Shown in pieces: positions 1-8,743 of a stretch of 64,000 bases of DNA; the stretch's first letter is position 1; the number at the start of each line of letters is the position of its first letter. The notes under the pieces were generated by a model. It ran no database searches. It was given only the letters and a program-made list of their open reading frames with translations, and was not told the DNA's origin. Source of the DNA: Coraliomargarita_B sp036735565 (lineage in GTDB: Bacteria > Verrucomicrobiota > Verrucomicrobiia > Opitutales > Coraliomargaritaceae); assembly GCA_036735565.1 (NCBI GenBank), contig DAINOC010000004.1, positions 1 to 64,000 on the forward strand, read 5' to 3'. The position numbers were made by a program, and so were the translations under genes.

Positions 1-62
<62 letters not shown>

Positions 63-1091
63 TCACTCTCCCGGGATGGTATCGGCATAGGTATCCCAAC
101 CCGCGATAAGCGTGGCAGCGACTTTTTCCGGCAGCAGATAGGCGGCTTCCAGTGCGGGACGCCCTTGCGCCGCATATTCGGCGAGCAGGCTCCATGCCAC
201 ATCCTTGCCGATCGGAGGCGTGGTGAAATTACTGGCTGTGCGAAGCACGAGAAGGCGGTTGAAGTCGACTTTGCCGGTCTTGGCCACGCGCTGCAGGGCG
301 GTGGCGGTGCCGCTGTCTTCCATGTTGCTCATCACGAATTTGGCCTCGCCGTCGGTATGCAGCTCCATCCAGTCGTTGGCCCACTTATTCAGGGCGAAGC
401 CGTGCCAGTAGGTGGAAGAGGAGAGCGAGTCGCCAATGAGCACGAAGGGCGGTTTGATAGCATTGGGGTAGGCGGCGTAGATTTTTCGGAATTCTGCGAG
501 TTCCTCATGGTCCGGCAGGGGGAAATCCTTGGTAAGCTCGTAGGCCCAATCGACGAGGCTGGCGTTCAGCTCAAACTTGATCTGCTCGACCTGCCACCCG
601 TCATCGAGCGTATTTGGGCTTTTGGCTCCGAGGGCCAGGTAGCCATAGGGCCAGTCCTCGGGGATCTCCCGGCTATCGATTTCTTTGGAGAGATCACCGT
701 CGACGATCCATTTTGCCCATGCGGCGCTACCGAGCGAAGCATCTTCCGGATCGACTCCGGCAATCCCGGCGACGATCCAATAGGCCTGCGAAAAATCGAA
801 CCGCTCGTCGAGCGCGAGCGTTGTGACCGAGGTCGCTGCATTGGTCACACCGCCGCCCGTACACATGATAAGGAGGCCATCGTCGCGCAGGTAGTAGTCT
901 CGCCAACCCAGGGGCGCATCGATTTTTGTGACCTCGTTGCGCTCGATCCATAGCTGAAATTCGCCGGGAATATCCCCGGTGTCTTCACCGATTTCGAACA
1001 TCGAGACGATGACGACTTTTATGGGAATGGCCGCATTGAGAAACGCCGATGCAAGGATCGATAGCGTGAAGAGAGCGATGTGTTTTAACAT
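63..1091 (-). CDS. Secreted purine nucleoside permease/phosphorylase-like protein (NUP family)
   Basis: The protein has 342 aa. The chosen ATG at 1091 gives a clear Sec signal peptide (MLKHIALFTLSILASAFLNA); longer in-frame starts would bury it. The mature part begins IPIKVVIVSMFEIGEDTGD, typical of the NUP family (PF06516), which includes fungal purine nucleoside permeases and resembles nucleoside phosphorylases in fold. Conserved-looking stretches include GGGVTNAATS and YWIVAGIAGVDP. It is divergent from a Tat-exported adenosine-deaminase homologue about 65 bp away, so the pair probably handles purine nucleosides outside the cytoplasm. Binding, cleavage or transport cannot be told apart from sequence. 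Family assignment is by recognition. Confidence 0.8.
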   Translation of the reverse strand: MLKHIALFTLSILASAFLNAAIPIKVVIVSMFEIGEDTGDIPGEFQLWIERNEVTKIDAPLGWRDYYLRDDGLLIMCTGGGVTNAATSVTTLALDERFDFSQAYWIVAGIAGVDPEDASLGSAAWAKWIVDGDLSKEIDSREIPEDWPYGYLALGAKSPNTLDDGWQVEQIKFELNASLVDWAYELTKDFPLPDHEELAEFRKIYAAYPNAIKPPFVLIGDSLSSSTYWHGFALNKWANDWMELHTDGEAKFVMSNMEDSGTATALQRVAKTGKVDFNRLLVLRTASNFTTPPIGKDVAWSLLAEYAAQGRPALEAAYLLPEKVAATLIAGWDTYADTIPGE

Positions 1092-1157
1092 GAGTCTCAC
1101 TGAGCAAAATGTCTGCCACATGGTGAAGTGGTATATGAATTGCTTTGCCCGGATTCC

Positions 1158-2735
1158 ATGCAAGCCGCCTCCTGCTCCCTGCCGTCTTCCGTAAAAGAGC
1201 CAACCGACTTCGGTCGGCGCAATTTGTTAAAGGGCGGGCTCGCCACGTTGGCGGGCACTCCGTTTTTGCTTGGGTCGATGGCGGGTCGCGCGGGAGCCAG
1301 TCCCATTGGTCCGGGCTTGATCGAACCCAAGAGCGTGAGAACCGGACCGGCGGTTGCGGTGCCGGCAGATATAGAAACCCTGTTTCGTCAGATCAAACGT
1401 GAGGCGACGCCGGAGCAGCTCTACCGCTTTCTCTACGCGATGCCTAAGGGGGGGGATATCCACCATCACCTCGGAGGCGGGTTCCTGCCGCGGATGTGGT
1501 TGGCGATCGCGACGGACCCGAAGCGCAATGGCGGCCAGCGCTTCTATACGCGCTACCGCGTCACCAATACCCGGCCGCACCCTTTACTGAGCAAGCCGGG
1601 GGTGAGCCATGTCTTTCTTTGGCGGACGCTCAATGAGCGCAACTACCAGAGTCTCAGTGTGGATTACCAACGGGATTTGAAGCCCCTCGATGAACTCGAC
1701 GAGGCGGAGCAGCTGGCCTGGATGTCCTCGGTCGTGCTGGATGAAGCCGGCGAGGGGCGTGATGAGTTTTTCGAATATCACTGGACGCGGCTCGGCGATT
1801 TGATGGCAAGTATCCATGTGATGACCGAGCTGTTTGTGGAGAACATGAAGCTCTTCGGGGCGGAGGGCACCCGCTACATGGAAATTCAGCGAGGTTACAG
1901 CGGGCATCGTGGCAGCAAGGGAGAGTTGCTGACGCCCGAGGAAGCCGAAGCCTATTGGGAGGATCGCCTGAGCCAGGCCGACGCGGTCGCAACCGGAGTA
2001 ACGGTGCGCTGGCAGGCGGTGGTGCTGCGCTTTGCGGATGATGCCTTGGATGTCGCCAGGGAGCATTTTGCCTTCATCGATGCCAACCGCGAGCGGTGGG
2101 TTGGGATTAATATGGCGGGACGGGAGGACGATAACCGTGGCTATCCTAGGCGCTTCACCAAGGTCTACGACGAGATGCTGGCCCGCTATCCAGGCATTGG
2201 CATATCCATTCACGCGGGTGAGGCGGAGAAGCCCGACGCGAACATTCGCGATACGCTTCGCCTCGGGGCTTCGCGGATCGGCCATGGAATCAACCTGATT
2301 TGGGACACCGAGACGATGCAGCGGATGCGCTACGCACCCTACCTGGTGGAGATCAACCTGATCAGCAACGAGCTGCTCGGCTATGTGCCTGACCTGAGCC
2401 AACATCCATTTCCAGTCTTCTTCAGGCAGGGGATCCCCTGCTGTCTCAACACCGATGATCGCGGCATGTGGGATTCCAATTTTACAGACGAATTTTATGT
2501 GGCGGTGACCCGTTTCAACCTGTCGTTCGCTGAATTGAAGCAGCTGGCTCTGGCCAGTTATGAGCACAGCTTTGCCGAGGCCCCGCTGAAGGCCAAGTTG
2601 ATCGCTGGCTACAACGAGTCGATCGAAGCCTTTGAGAAGCAGTTTTCTGCGGATAATTGGAAGCAGGTCTGCGATGGGATCCCGGCGATCACCCATGGCT
2701 ATGGCCGGAAGGTGCTGGGCTTGAAGCTCGGCTGA
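1158..2735 (+). CDS. Tat-exported adenosine deaminase-like amidohydrolase
   Basis: The protein has 525 aa from the ATG at 1158; a GTG at 1128 would add 10 residues. The N-terminus carries a twin-arginine signal (FGRRNLLKGG at about residues 18-27, then a hydrophobic stretch). The metal-binding start of the adenosine/AMP deaminase fold is KGGDIHHHLGGG (His about 102-104). Later come GISIHAGE, ASRIGHGINL and CLNTDDRGMWDS, matching the catalytic His-Ala-Glu, the HGxxL motif and the terminal Asp pair of the family (PF00962). It is longer than cytosolic Add (about 340 aa), as in secreted ADGF/CECR1-type enzymes. The likely reaction is deamination of adenosine or a related nucleoside in the periplasm. 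Confidence 0.82.
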   Translation: MQAASCSLPSSVKEPTDFGRRNLLKGGLATLAGTPFLLGSMAGRAGASPIGPGLIEPKSVRTGPAVAVPADIETLFRQIKREATPEQLYRFLYAMPKGGDIHHHLGGGFLPRMWLAIATDPKRNGGQRFYTRYRVTNTRPHPLLSKPGVSHVFLWRTLNERNYQSLSVDYQRDLKPLDELDEAEQLAWMSSVVLDEAGEGRDEFFEYHWTRLGDLMASIHVMTELFVENMKLFGAEGTRYMEIQRGYSGHRGSKGELLTPEEAEAYWEDRLSQADAVATGVTVRWQAVVLRFADDALDVAREHFAFIDANRERWVGINMAGREDDNRGYPRRFTKVYDEMLARYPGIGISIHAGEAEKPDANIRDTLRLGASRIGHGINLIWDTETMQRMRYAPYLVEINLISNELLGYVPDLSQHPFPVFFRQGIPCCLNTDDRGMWDSNFTDEFYVAVTRFNLSFAELKQLALASYEHSFAEAPLKAKLIAGYNESIEAFEKQFSADNWKQVCDGIPAITHGYGRKVLGLKLG

Positions 2736-2848
2736 CCCCTGAAGGCTGGCATCCAAGCCTTTGAGGGTCGCTGTTGGGCGTTCAGAAACGAACGGGCTAA
2801 TCTGAAGTTTTCGGCGCTATGTTCTACCGGGCTATGCTCTGGCTTGGG

Positions 2849-2933
2849 TTAACCGCAGAGTGCGCAGAGTGCGCTGAGGCGATTCACTTTCTCTTTTGAA
2901 GTCACCGCGTTCTCTGCGTTCTCTGCGGTTCAA
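2849..2933. repeat. Imperfect inverted repeat, CGCAGAG-type units
   Basis: The left arm carries AACCGCAGAG followed by two GTGCGCAGAG-like units. The right arm is its near complement with GTTCTCTGC units ending in GCGGTT. The arms match at roughly four of five positions around a loop of about 25 bp. It looks like a dispersed short palindromic element of the kind common in environmental genomes. Confidence 0.75.
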
Positions 2934-3092
2934 ACATCCCACTCTTCTTTCCGGCATATCATATAACGGTGAGCGTAGTCATGGAGCGAGGCACGAGCGA
3001 AATTGACTACCGCGACTGGATATGGGTTCCAAGGTGCCCGGCGGGGGCAAATCCGGCAAGTGCTTTCTCTTCCCTTAAATCAGTTATTTTTG

Positions 3093-3164
3093 AACCACTG
3101 ATGCACACAGATGGACACTGATTTTTCCTTTTTCTGTTTTCTTGATCAGTGTTGATCAGTGGTT
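3093..3164. repeat. Inverted repeat with AACCACTGAT arms
   Basis: The element begins AACCACTGAT and ends with the exact complement ATCAGTGGTT. Inner partial copies (ACACAGAT, ACACTGAT, ATCAGTGTTG) extend the symmetry. It has a T-rich loop, no coding potential, and is a different family from its neighbours. Confidence 0.75.
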
Positions 3165-3217
3165 GTTTCAATTTCTTTCCCCATATCAATCAGGCATTAT
3201 AATTGGAGCCTACAAAA

Positions 3218-3266
3218 GTGCAGGGCAAGATGCCCTGCTTCCCGGGAATCCGGGCATCTTGCCCGG
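3218..3266 (+). repeat. Dispersed palindromic repeat with GGGCAAGATGCCC core, copy 1
   Basis: Two mirror-image GC-rich hairpins (GGGCAAGATGCCC-like and GGGCATCTTGCCC-like) flank a central TCCCGGGA palindrome. The reverse complement of the right portion recurs at 25833-25868 with about 31 of 36 identical positions by eye, so it is a true dispersed repeat within the window. Confidence 0.8.
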
Positions 3267-3283
3267 AGGTGGAAACAGTGCGA

Positions 3284-4780
3284 TCAAGGCTCGCCCGCCC
3301 GAAGGATGGAGGCATCGGTCGGTGTGCCCGCCGGTGCCCCCGGCTTCTGGTTGAGCAAGTTGCCGTCGCTGTCCCAGTAGCGGATTTCCATGCGGCGGTC
3401 GTCGAGCGGGCCGGTGAAGTCCAGCGTGACAAAGTTGCGCTGACCGACGCGATCCATCTCGCCCGGGAAAATGTCGAGCCGCGCATCATTTACGGTACTG
3501 CCCGCCCACGATCCCGCCGTGAGCGGCGAGCTGGTAACTTCGTGAAAGATCTGGCGTTTCTCCCCAAAGCTATGCTCGACGCGGTTGACCTCGCCAAAAT
3601 GAACATCGCCGCTCAGGAATATTATATTGCGGTGGCCTTCAGCGGTGAGACGATTCATCAGATACTCGTATTCCTCAGGGAAGTTACGCATGCCGTCCGG
3701 GTTGCCTGAAGCGCTCAGCACCTGGCTGCCGATAACGATGAGATTGAAGCGGGCCGGGTAGCTTTTACGGTCATCCAGCGATTGGCTTTTCGTCCAGGCC
3801 AGGTGGTCGATGAGCCAGTCGACTTGAGCACGGCCCAGCAGTTCCTTGGGCGGGCCGAGCTCCCCGGGCTCGCTTTCGCTGGGGCTTTGATAGGTTCTAT
3901 TATCGAGGAAATAGATATTGGCATCGCCCCAGTTCACGTAGGTGAAGATCCCCGGGGTCTCCGGTAGGCCGGCGCTGGGGTTGCCCCACATGAGTTGAAA
4001 GACCTCGGTCGCGTCCGCTTTCAACCAGTAGCTGCGGCCTATGTTATTGGGCCCGTAGTCGTGGTCATCCCAGGTGGCATAGTGGATGGTATTGGCAAAT
4101 AGATCCGCGAGCTCAGGTATCTGACGGTCATGCGTCCAGCGGCGGATCATTCCGGCGCGGTCTTCAAAGTCGTTCTCCCGGTAATAAACATTATCGCCCA
4201 GCCACAGCATAAGGTCGGGGCTTTTAGCGGCAATCGATTCAAAAATCTGGTATTGGTCACCATACGGTCTGCCGCCTTCACGGTCCGTGCCCGGCTGGTT
4301 GATGTAAGCGCAGGAGCCCATCGCGATGCGGAAGTCAAAGATGCTATGAGGCAGTTGACTAACCGGATCCGGGACCCAGCGCCAACGGGGCTTGGATTGA
4401 AAGTGAAGTGTCCGACCGCCGGTCAGGACCAGCGGCTCTCCGGAGTCGGTCTCCCGGGCGATCTGGTAACGGTAGGTGCGCCCCGGCTCGATACCGGCTT
4501 CCGCCTGCAGCTTGGCGATATGGCCGTGAGCGGGTCCGGTCTGGACGCTTGCGCTGCGGAAGCGTTCTTCCGGCGTCTCGACAGGCCAGTATTCAACGAA
4601 GACCGATGCCGGACGATCCGTCTGCACCCAGACTTGAACGCTGTGCATCGTGGTGTGGGTCAACATGGGGCCGTTGAGCAACCGGGCAGCCTCTGCAGAG
4701 ACCGCACTGCAAAAGGTGAGCGTGAGCCCCAAAAGAAAACTAAGTCGCAAGCGGGAGGAAAGAATGTCTTTGAGATGCAT
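3284..4780 (-). CDS. PhoD-like alkaline phosphatase/phosphodiesterase, exported
   Basis: The protein has 498 aa from ATG 4780; an upstream in-frame ATG at 4810 adds 10 residues without improving the signal sequence. A hydrophobic signal peptide (LRLSFLLGLTLTFCSAVSAEA) is followed by a fibronectin-like N-terminal domain of about 110 aa and a metallophosphatase domain. Metal-site motifs are MGSCAY, LWLGDNVYY, ATWDDHDYG, FLDNR and FLSGDVHFGE. This layout is PF09423 (PhoD-like). PhoD enzymes are Ca/Fe-dependent phosphomonoesterases or diesterases acting outside the cytoplasm. Beside nucleoside and purine genes, a role in dephosphorylating exogenous nucleotides is plausible but inferred. Confidence 0.88.
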   Translation of the reverse strand: MHLKDILSSRLRLSFLLGLTLTFCSAVSAEAARLLNGPMLTHTTMHSVQVWVQTDRPASVFVEYWPVETPEERFRSASVQTGPAHGHIAKLQAEAGIEPGRTYRYQIARETDSGEPLVLTGGRTLHFQSKPRWRWVPDPVSQLPHSIFDFRIAMGSCAYINQPGTDREGGRPYGDQYQIFESIAAKSPDLMLWLGDNVYYRENDFEDRAGMIRRWTHDRQIPELADLFANTIHYATWDDHDYGPNNIGRSYWLKADATEVFQLMWGNPSAGLPETPGIFTYVNWGDANIYFLDNRTYQSPSESEPGELGPPKELLGRAQVDWLIDHLAWTKSQSLDDRKSYPARFNLIVIGSQVLSASGNPDGMRNFPEEYEYLMNRLTAEGHRNIIFLSGDVHFGEVNRVEHSFGEKRQIFHEVTSSPLTAGSWAGSTVNDARLDIFPGEMDRVGQRNFVTLDFTGPLDDRRMEIRYWDSDGNLLNQKPGAPAGTPTDASILRAGEP

Positions 4781-4796
4781 GGCAAGTTGGGTCGAA

Positions 4797-4940
4797 TTAA
4801 ACTGCGGCATGGTTGGTCTTACGGGTGCAGGAAGGAACGGCGAGACAAACCGCAGCCATCAGAAGATACCCGAGTATCCACGGCGCGGCCGGGCGCAACT
4901 GTGCAATAGTATCAAAATCGGTATCGACGAAGGCCTTCAT
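4797..4940 (-). CDS. Possible small membrane protein coupled to the purine permease
   Basis: A 47-aa ORF starts at ATG 4940 within the stop codon of the NCS2 permease (TGATG overlap), the geometry of translational coupling. It has a charged N-terminus (MKAFVDTDFDTIAQLRP), one hydrophobic segment (PWILGYLLMAAVCLAVP) and a short basic tail. No family was recognised. It could be a genuine small transporter-associated peptide or a chance ORF. Confidence 0.35.
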   Translation of the reverse strand: MKAFVDTDFDTIAQLRPAAPWILGYLLMAAVCLAVPSCTRKTNHAAV

Positions 4941-6259
4941 CAGCCAACCGCGTAGAAAACGATAAAGAGAAGACCGACCACGTAGGTCATCCAACTCACT
5001 TCCTTTGCCCGGCCCGTGGCAATCCTCAGCACGAGGAAGAGGATGACCCCGATAGCGAGACCGTGGGTGATGCTGAAGAAGAGGGGGATGGCAAGGGCGG
5101 TGAAGATCGCAGTCAGGGTCTCGCAGTAGTCATCGTAAGGGATATTGCGGAGGCTTTGTCCCATCAGCAGCCCGACAAAAATCAGAGCCGGTGCCGTGGC
5201 GATCGCCGGCACTGCGGCGATAAGCGGGTAGAGGAAGAGGGAAAGGAGAAAGAGCACGCCCACGACCACGGTGGTGAGTCCCGTCCGTCCACCCGCCTCA
5301 ATGCCGGCGGCGGACTCGATGTAGGACGTCGTTGTCGAGGTTCCGAAGAGCGAGCCCGCAATCGTAGCCAGGGCATCAGCAGAGAGAGCCCTATCCATTT
5401 TGGGTAACCTTCCTTCGGCATCGACCAGATCGGCCCGGCGCGAGACGCCGATGATGGTGCCCAGCGAGTCGAACAGATCGAGAATGAGGAGGACGAAGAG
5501 AATCTTTAGCGAGCCAGGGTTGGTAAACGGATACAGCCATTCGACCTGCAAAAAAGTGGCACCCATACCTGATGGGATACCGAAGACCCCATCCGGCGTC
5601 TTGGAGAGGACTGCTCCGTCGGGGCCCTTTATAACAAACCCGAGAACCGCCAGCGCTACCATGCTCAAAAGAATGGCGCCCGGGACTTTCCGGGCTGAGA
5701 GCACGCACATCAGAAACAGGCCACCCAGGGCCAACAGAATGTGCGGGGCAGCGATATCACCGTGGGTGATAATCGTGGCGGGGCTGGACTGCACGATACC
5801 GGCCGCCTTCAGCCCAAGCAGGGCGATGAAGAAGCCGATACCTGCCTGTATGCCGACCTGTAGACCAACGGGGATGGCCTCGGCCAACCGCTTGCGAAAG
5901 CCGGTTACAGAGAGAATCAGAAAGATGATGCCGTTCCAAAACGTCAGGCTCAGCGCGGCCTGCCAGCTCACTCCCATGCCGAGCACAATAATAAAGGCGA
6001 AGTAGGCGTTCGTGCCCATGCCCGGAGCGAGGGCGATCGGGTAGTTCGTCATGAAAGCCATGAGGAAGCAACCAACTGCCGCTGCCAGTCCGGTGGCCAT
6101 GATGACCGCCTGCGTATCCATGCCAGCATTGCTCAGGATCAACGGATTGACCACAAGGATGTAAGCCATGGCGGCAAAGGTGGTGAGCCCCGCCGTCAAC
6201 TCCTTGCCTGGAGTCGTGCCTTTCGCTTGAAGTTGAAAGAGTTTCTCCAGCATATTCAT
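4940..6259 (-). CDS. NCS2-family purine permease (AzgA-type guanine/hypoxanthine/adenine)
   Basis: The 439-aa polytopic membrane protein begins MNMLEKLFQLQAKGTTPGKE, followed by TAGLTTFAAMAYILVVNP, the signature start of AzgA/GhxP-type permeases. Other family motifs are ALAPGMGTNAYFAF, GTIIGVSRRADL and GTSTTTSYIESAAGIEAGG. Length and about 12-14 hydrophobic segments fit the family. These proton symporters import hypoxanthine, guanine or adenine, so it probably supplies the deaminases and xanthine dehydrogenase encoded nearby. It starts 5 bp after the FmdA-like gene stop and likely shares its transcript. Confidence 0.9.
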   Translation of the reverse strand: MNMLEKLFQLQAKGTTPGKELTAGLTTFAAMAYILVVNPLILSNAGMDTQAVIMATGLAAAVGCFLMAFMTNYPIALAPGMGTNAYFAFIIVLGMGVSWQAALSLTFWNGIIFLILSVTGFRKRLAEAIPVGLQVGIQAGIGFFIALLGLKAAGIVQSSPATIITHGDIAAPHILLALGGLFLMCVLSARKVPGAILLSMVALAVLGFVIKGPDGAVLSKTPDGVFGIPSGMGATFLQVEWLYPFTNPGSLKILFVLLILDLFDSLGTIIGVSRRADLVDAEGRLPKMDRALSADALATIAGSLFGTSTTTSYIESAAGIEAGGRTGLTTVVVGVLFLLSLFLYPLIAAVPAIATAPALIFVGLLMGQSLRNIPYDDYCETLTAIFTALAIPLFFSITHGLAIGVILFLVLRIATGRAKEVSWMTYVVGLLFIVFYAVG

Positions 6260-6264
6260 GTCTC

Positions 6265-7197
6265 TTAGTCGATGAAGAGCCCTTCCGGCAGATAGCCGGT
6301 CACGGTGTAGTTGGGCAGGTTAACGACCTGACTGAGCTTTAGGTCCAGCGCAGCCGAGCAGACGAGAAAGGCCTGCTCGGCAGACAGGCCGAGGCGCTTT
6401 TGCAGGTAGTCGATGGCTCGGCGAACGGCGTTTTGCGCGCAAACCCTAAGGTCCGGTCCGCTGGAGACAAAAGCGTGGTAAGGTTTTCCAGCGTAGGCGG
6501 GTGGGGTAAGGTCCGGAGTGGTGATCAGGTAGGGCTCCGAGGTGGATACCGTATCGGAAATTCTGATACGCAGTTTGACGTCCATCGGTGCTTCAAGGCC
6601 GTTGATGGAAACTTCGCCATCACCCTGTGCGGCGTGGGCGTCGCCCGCGCAGAGCAGTGCCCCCGGGACCTGGACTGGGAGAAAGAGCGTGCTGCCGGCT
6701 GTGAGGTGCTTCACATCCATGTTGCCACCGAAGGCTCCCGGCGGACGCGTCCGGAACTCACCCTGTTCGGAGCGTTGCAGGCCGATGATCCCGCAGAAGG
6801 GGTGCAGGGCCAGGCGGATGCCCGGCATGCTTTCGCTGAAATCCCCGTCCAGCGTCCAGTGATGGAGATAGAAATCGGAAAAATCCTCGGGTAAAAAACA
6901 GCGCTCGGGATTGACGCTCTGCCAGGCCCAGCCCTTGTGCCGGTATTCGAGAATCTCGATCTTCAGCGTGTCGCCCGGCTTGGCACCTCTGATGGCGACG
7001 GGTCCGGTAAGTGAGTGGATCAGATCGAAATTGATTTGCTTGAACGCCTCAACGGACATCCCCGGATGGACCTGGCTGTCGCTGGAGTCGGCCATCTCGA
7101 TGAGAATCGTGTCGCCGGACTCCATTTCGACCCGGGGCTCCAGCGAGTTATCCCAGCGGTTGTAGGTGATCGAATTATCGAGGTGGTGGTGTGGCAT
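6265..7197 (-). CDS. Acetamidase/formamidase family protein
   Basis: The protein has 310 aa and belongs to FmdA_AmdA (PF03069): MESGDTILIEM, TGPVAIRGAKPGDTLKIEI, GGNMDVKHLTAGSTLFLPV and GALLCAGDAHAAQGDGEVS are all recognisable. The family hydrolyses short amides (formamide, acetamide) to ammonia and the acid. It lies directly upstream of the purine permease, so its substrate may be an amide from purine-ring breakdown or a co-imported nitrogen source; this is inference. It has no signal peptide and is probably cytosolic. Confidence 0.85.
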   Translation of the reverse strand: MPHHHLDNSITYNRWDNSLEPRVEMESGDTILIEMADSSDSQVHPGMSVEAFKQINFDLIHSLTGPVAIRGAKPGDTLKIEILEYRHKGWAWQSVNPERCFLPEDFSDFYLHHWTLDGDFSESMPGIRLALHPFCGIIGLQRSEQGEFRTRPPGAFGGNMDVKHLTAGSTLFLPVQVPGALLCAGDAHAAQGDGEVSINGLEAPMDVKLRIRISDTVSTSEPYLITTPDLTPPAYAGKPYHAFVSSGPDLRVCAQNAVRRAIDYLQKRLGLSAEQAFLVCSAALDLKLSQVVNLPNYTVTGYLPEGLFID

Positions 7198-7382
7198 CCG
7201 GTTTGGAAGGTTTGGAGCGGCAGGGCGGAGCGGGGAGAGTCGCCGGAGGAGGCAACTCAGTCGTATAAATGACTGCTCAACGGTGTCTAGTCTGGTTCAG
7301 ATGAATGGCAAGGCATCACCGATGTAACGAGGGGGTTTCACTGATCCCTGGAGCCGCCTCTGCGGGGATTATGAATGTGCGC

Positions 7383-8726
7383 TTAGTTGATGAAATTCTC
7401 CAGATTTTTGATGTATTGAGCGATGTAGGCCTGTTCCTTCAGGGTTTGAGCTTCTTTCAAACGGTAGATGGCGTCGCGGTATTTGTTTTGGCGCACGAGG
7501 ACCCGGGCGCTGCCTAGAAGCGCATCCAGCTTGACGGCTTCCACCTTCTCCGCGCGGCCGTAGTAGTCGAGGGACTTCTCCAGTTCATCCGCACCGAAGT
7601 AGTAGCTTCCGAGGGTCAACAACGCGTTTCCATTGAGCGGATCCTTGGACACGACTTCGCTCAGGGCCGCCATGGCCGCCTCACGGTCGCCCATGGCCAG
7701 GGCGTTACCCGCTTGAAGTGTGAGCAGCGTGAGAGCATCGGTTTGGCTCAGGTTGCCAGCATAGGTGCCATCGATCTTGGTCAAAAATTCCTTGAGCTCC
7801 TGGGTCGGCAGACGGCGGCTCAGATTCTTCGCGAGGTTGAGGGCCTCCTCTGCTTCTACCTTGCCCGAGTCCAGTGCGAGGCCGTAGGGCACCACGGCCA
7901 GGGTGGGGGCGTTCAGGTTGACGTAGATATCGCCGAGCAGCACAAGCATCTCGGCGTCGCCACCGCCCAGCAACTGAACGACTTCAAAATTTGCGGCGGC
8001 GGCCGCATACTTGCGCTGCGCGATAAACGCGTTGGCCTGTTGCAGCCAAAACTCCGGCTCGGTGGGCTTTTCTTCGATGTAGCGGTAGATGATGGCCTCG
8101 ACCTCCCCGTAGTTCCGCAGTTGCTGAAGCGCCTTTAGCTGGCCCAGGCGCCAGTCGCGGCTGTCGGGCTCAAACACCAGCGCCATACGGTAGGCGTCGA
8201 GTGCGGGACCATTGCGCTCCAGATTGAGGTGGCAAAAGCCAATGAGGCCGAGCAATCCACCGTCGGCCCCGAGGATCTCCATGGCCTTGGTCAGGCTGGG
8301 CAGCGCTTCCTTGAAGTCACCCTGCTGGACGTAGGCGAGCCCGAGATTTTTGTAGGCGCGGCCGAAGTTTGGAAACTTGCGGATAGCGTTTTTGTAGGAC
8401 GCTATGGCGGAGCCGATGTTGTTCTGCTGGAGAAGAAAATTGGCCAGGGCAAAGTCCATGGCGCCGCTGGACTCCGGAGTGATGGCGTTGCGCAGCAGCG
8501 TAATCGCCTGATTGGGATTGTTACCGGCGATCTGCGCGACCTGACGGAAGACCGCACCTTCCTCCTGTGAGACCGTGGGAGTCTTTTCCGTATCGAAGCC
8601 ATAGCTGCCGAGAAAGCGTTTCACGAACTCGGGATTGGACCAGGTATTCTCGGAGAGTGGATACGTTTGGGCGAAGAGCGCGTTCGCAAACACAGCCGCC
8701 AGAAGCATTAGTTTTGATTTCTTCAT
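7383..8726 (-). CDS. Exported tetratricopeptide-repeat protein of the TonB operon
   Basis: The protein has 447 aa with signal peptide MKKSKLMLLAAVFANALFA. The rest is helical TPR units; clear examples are FPNFGRAYKNLGLAYVQQGD, EFWLQQANAFIAQRKYAAAA and PLNGNALLTLGSYYFGADEL. It is the last gene of the DUF3450-ExbB-ExbB-ExbD-TonB operon. A TPR protein occupies a comparable place in TonB2-type systems of Vibrio and relatives, where it supports TonB function in the periplasm. Its precise partner here is unknown. Confidence 0.8.
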   Translation of the reverse strand: MKKSKLMLLAAVFANALFAQTYPLSENTWSNPEFVKRFLGSYGFDTEKTPTVSQEEGAVFRQVAQIAGNNPNQAITLLRNAITPESSGAMDFALANFLLQQNNIGSAIASYKNAIRKFPNFGRAYKNLGLAYVQQGDFKEALPSLTKAMEILGADGGLLGLIGFCHLNLERNGPALDAYRMALVFEPDSRDWRLGQLKALQQLRNYGEVEAIIYRYIEEKPTEPEFWLQQANAFIAQRKYAAAAANFEVVQLLGGGDAEMLVLLGDIYVNLNAPTLAVVPYGLALDSGKVEAEEALNLAKNLSRRLPTQELKEFLTKIDGTYAGNLSQTDALTLLTLQAGNALAMGDREAAMAALSEVVSKDPLNGNALLTLGSYYFGADELEKSLDYYGRAEKVEAVKLDALLGSARVLVRQNKYRDAIYRLKEAQTLKEQAYIAQYIKNLENFIN

Positions 8727-8743
8727 AATAGGATTGAAAGGAG

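Larger units (their letters stand above)
2736..3283. other. Gene-free interval carrying three unrelated inverted-repeat elements
   Basis: These 548 bp lie between the convergent stops of the deaminase-like gene and the PhoD-like gene. I see no coding pattern; the short ORFs are translations of repeats. Three palindromic elements occupy most of it (2849-2933, 3093-3164, 3218-3266), each annotated separately. Confidence 0.8.

Noticed and set aside
1584..2756. 390-aa minus-strand ORF
   Set aside because: Antisense to the Tat-exported deaminase, which carries all the conserved motifs.
7340..7370. Hairpin downstream of the TPR gene as a terminator
   Set aside because: An imperfect ATCCC...GGGAT stem exists but has no T tract on the relevant strand.
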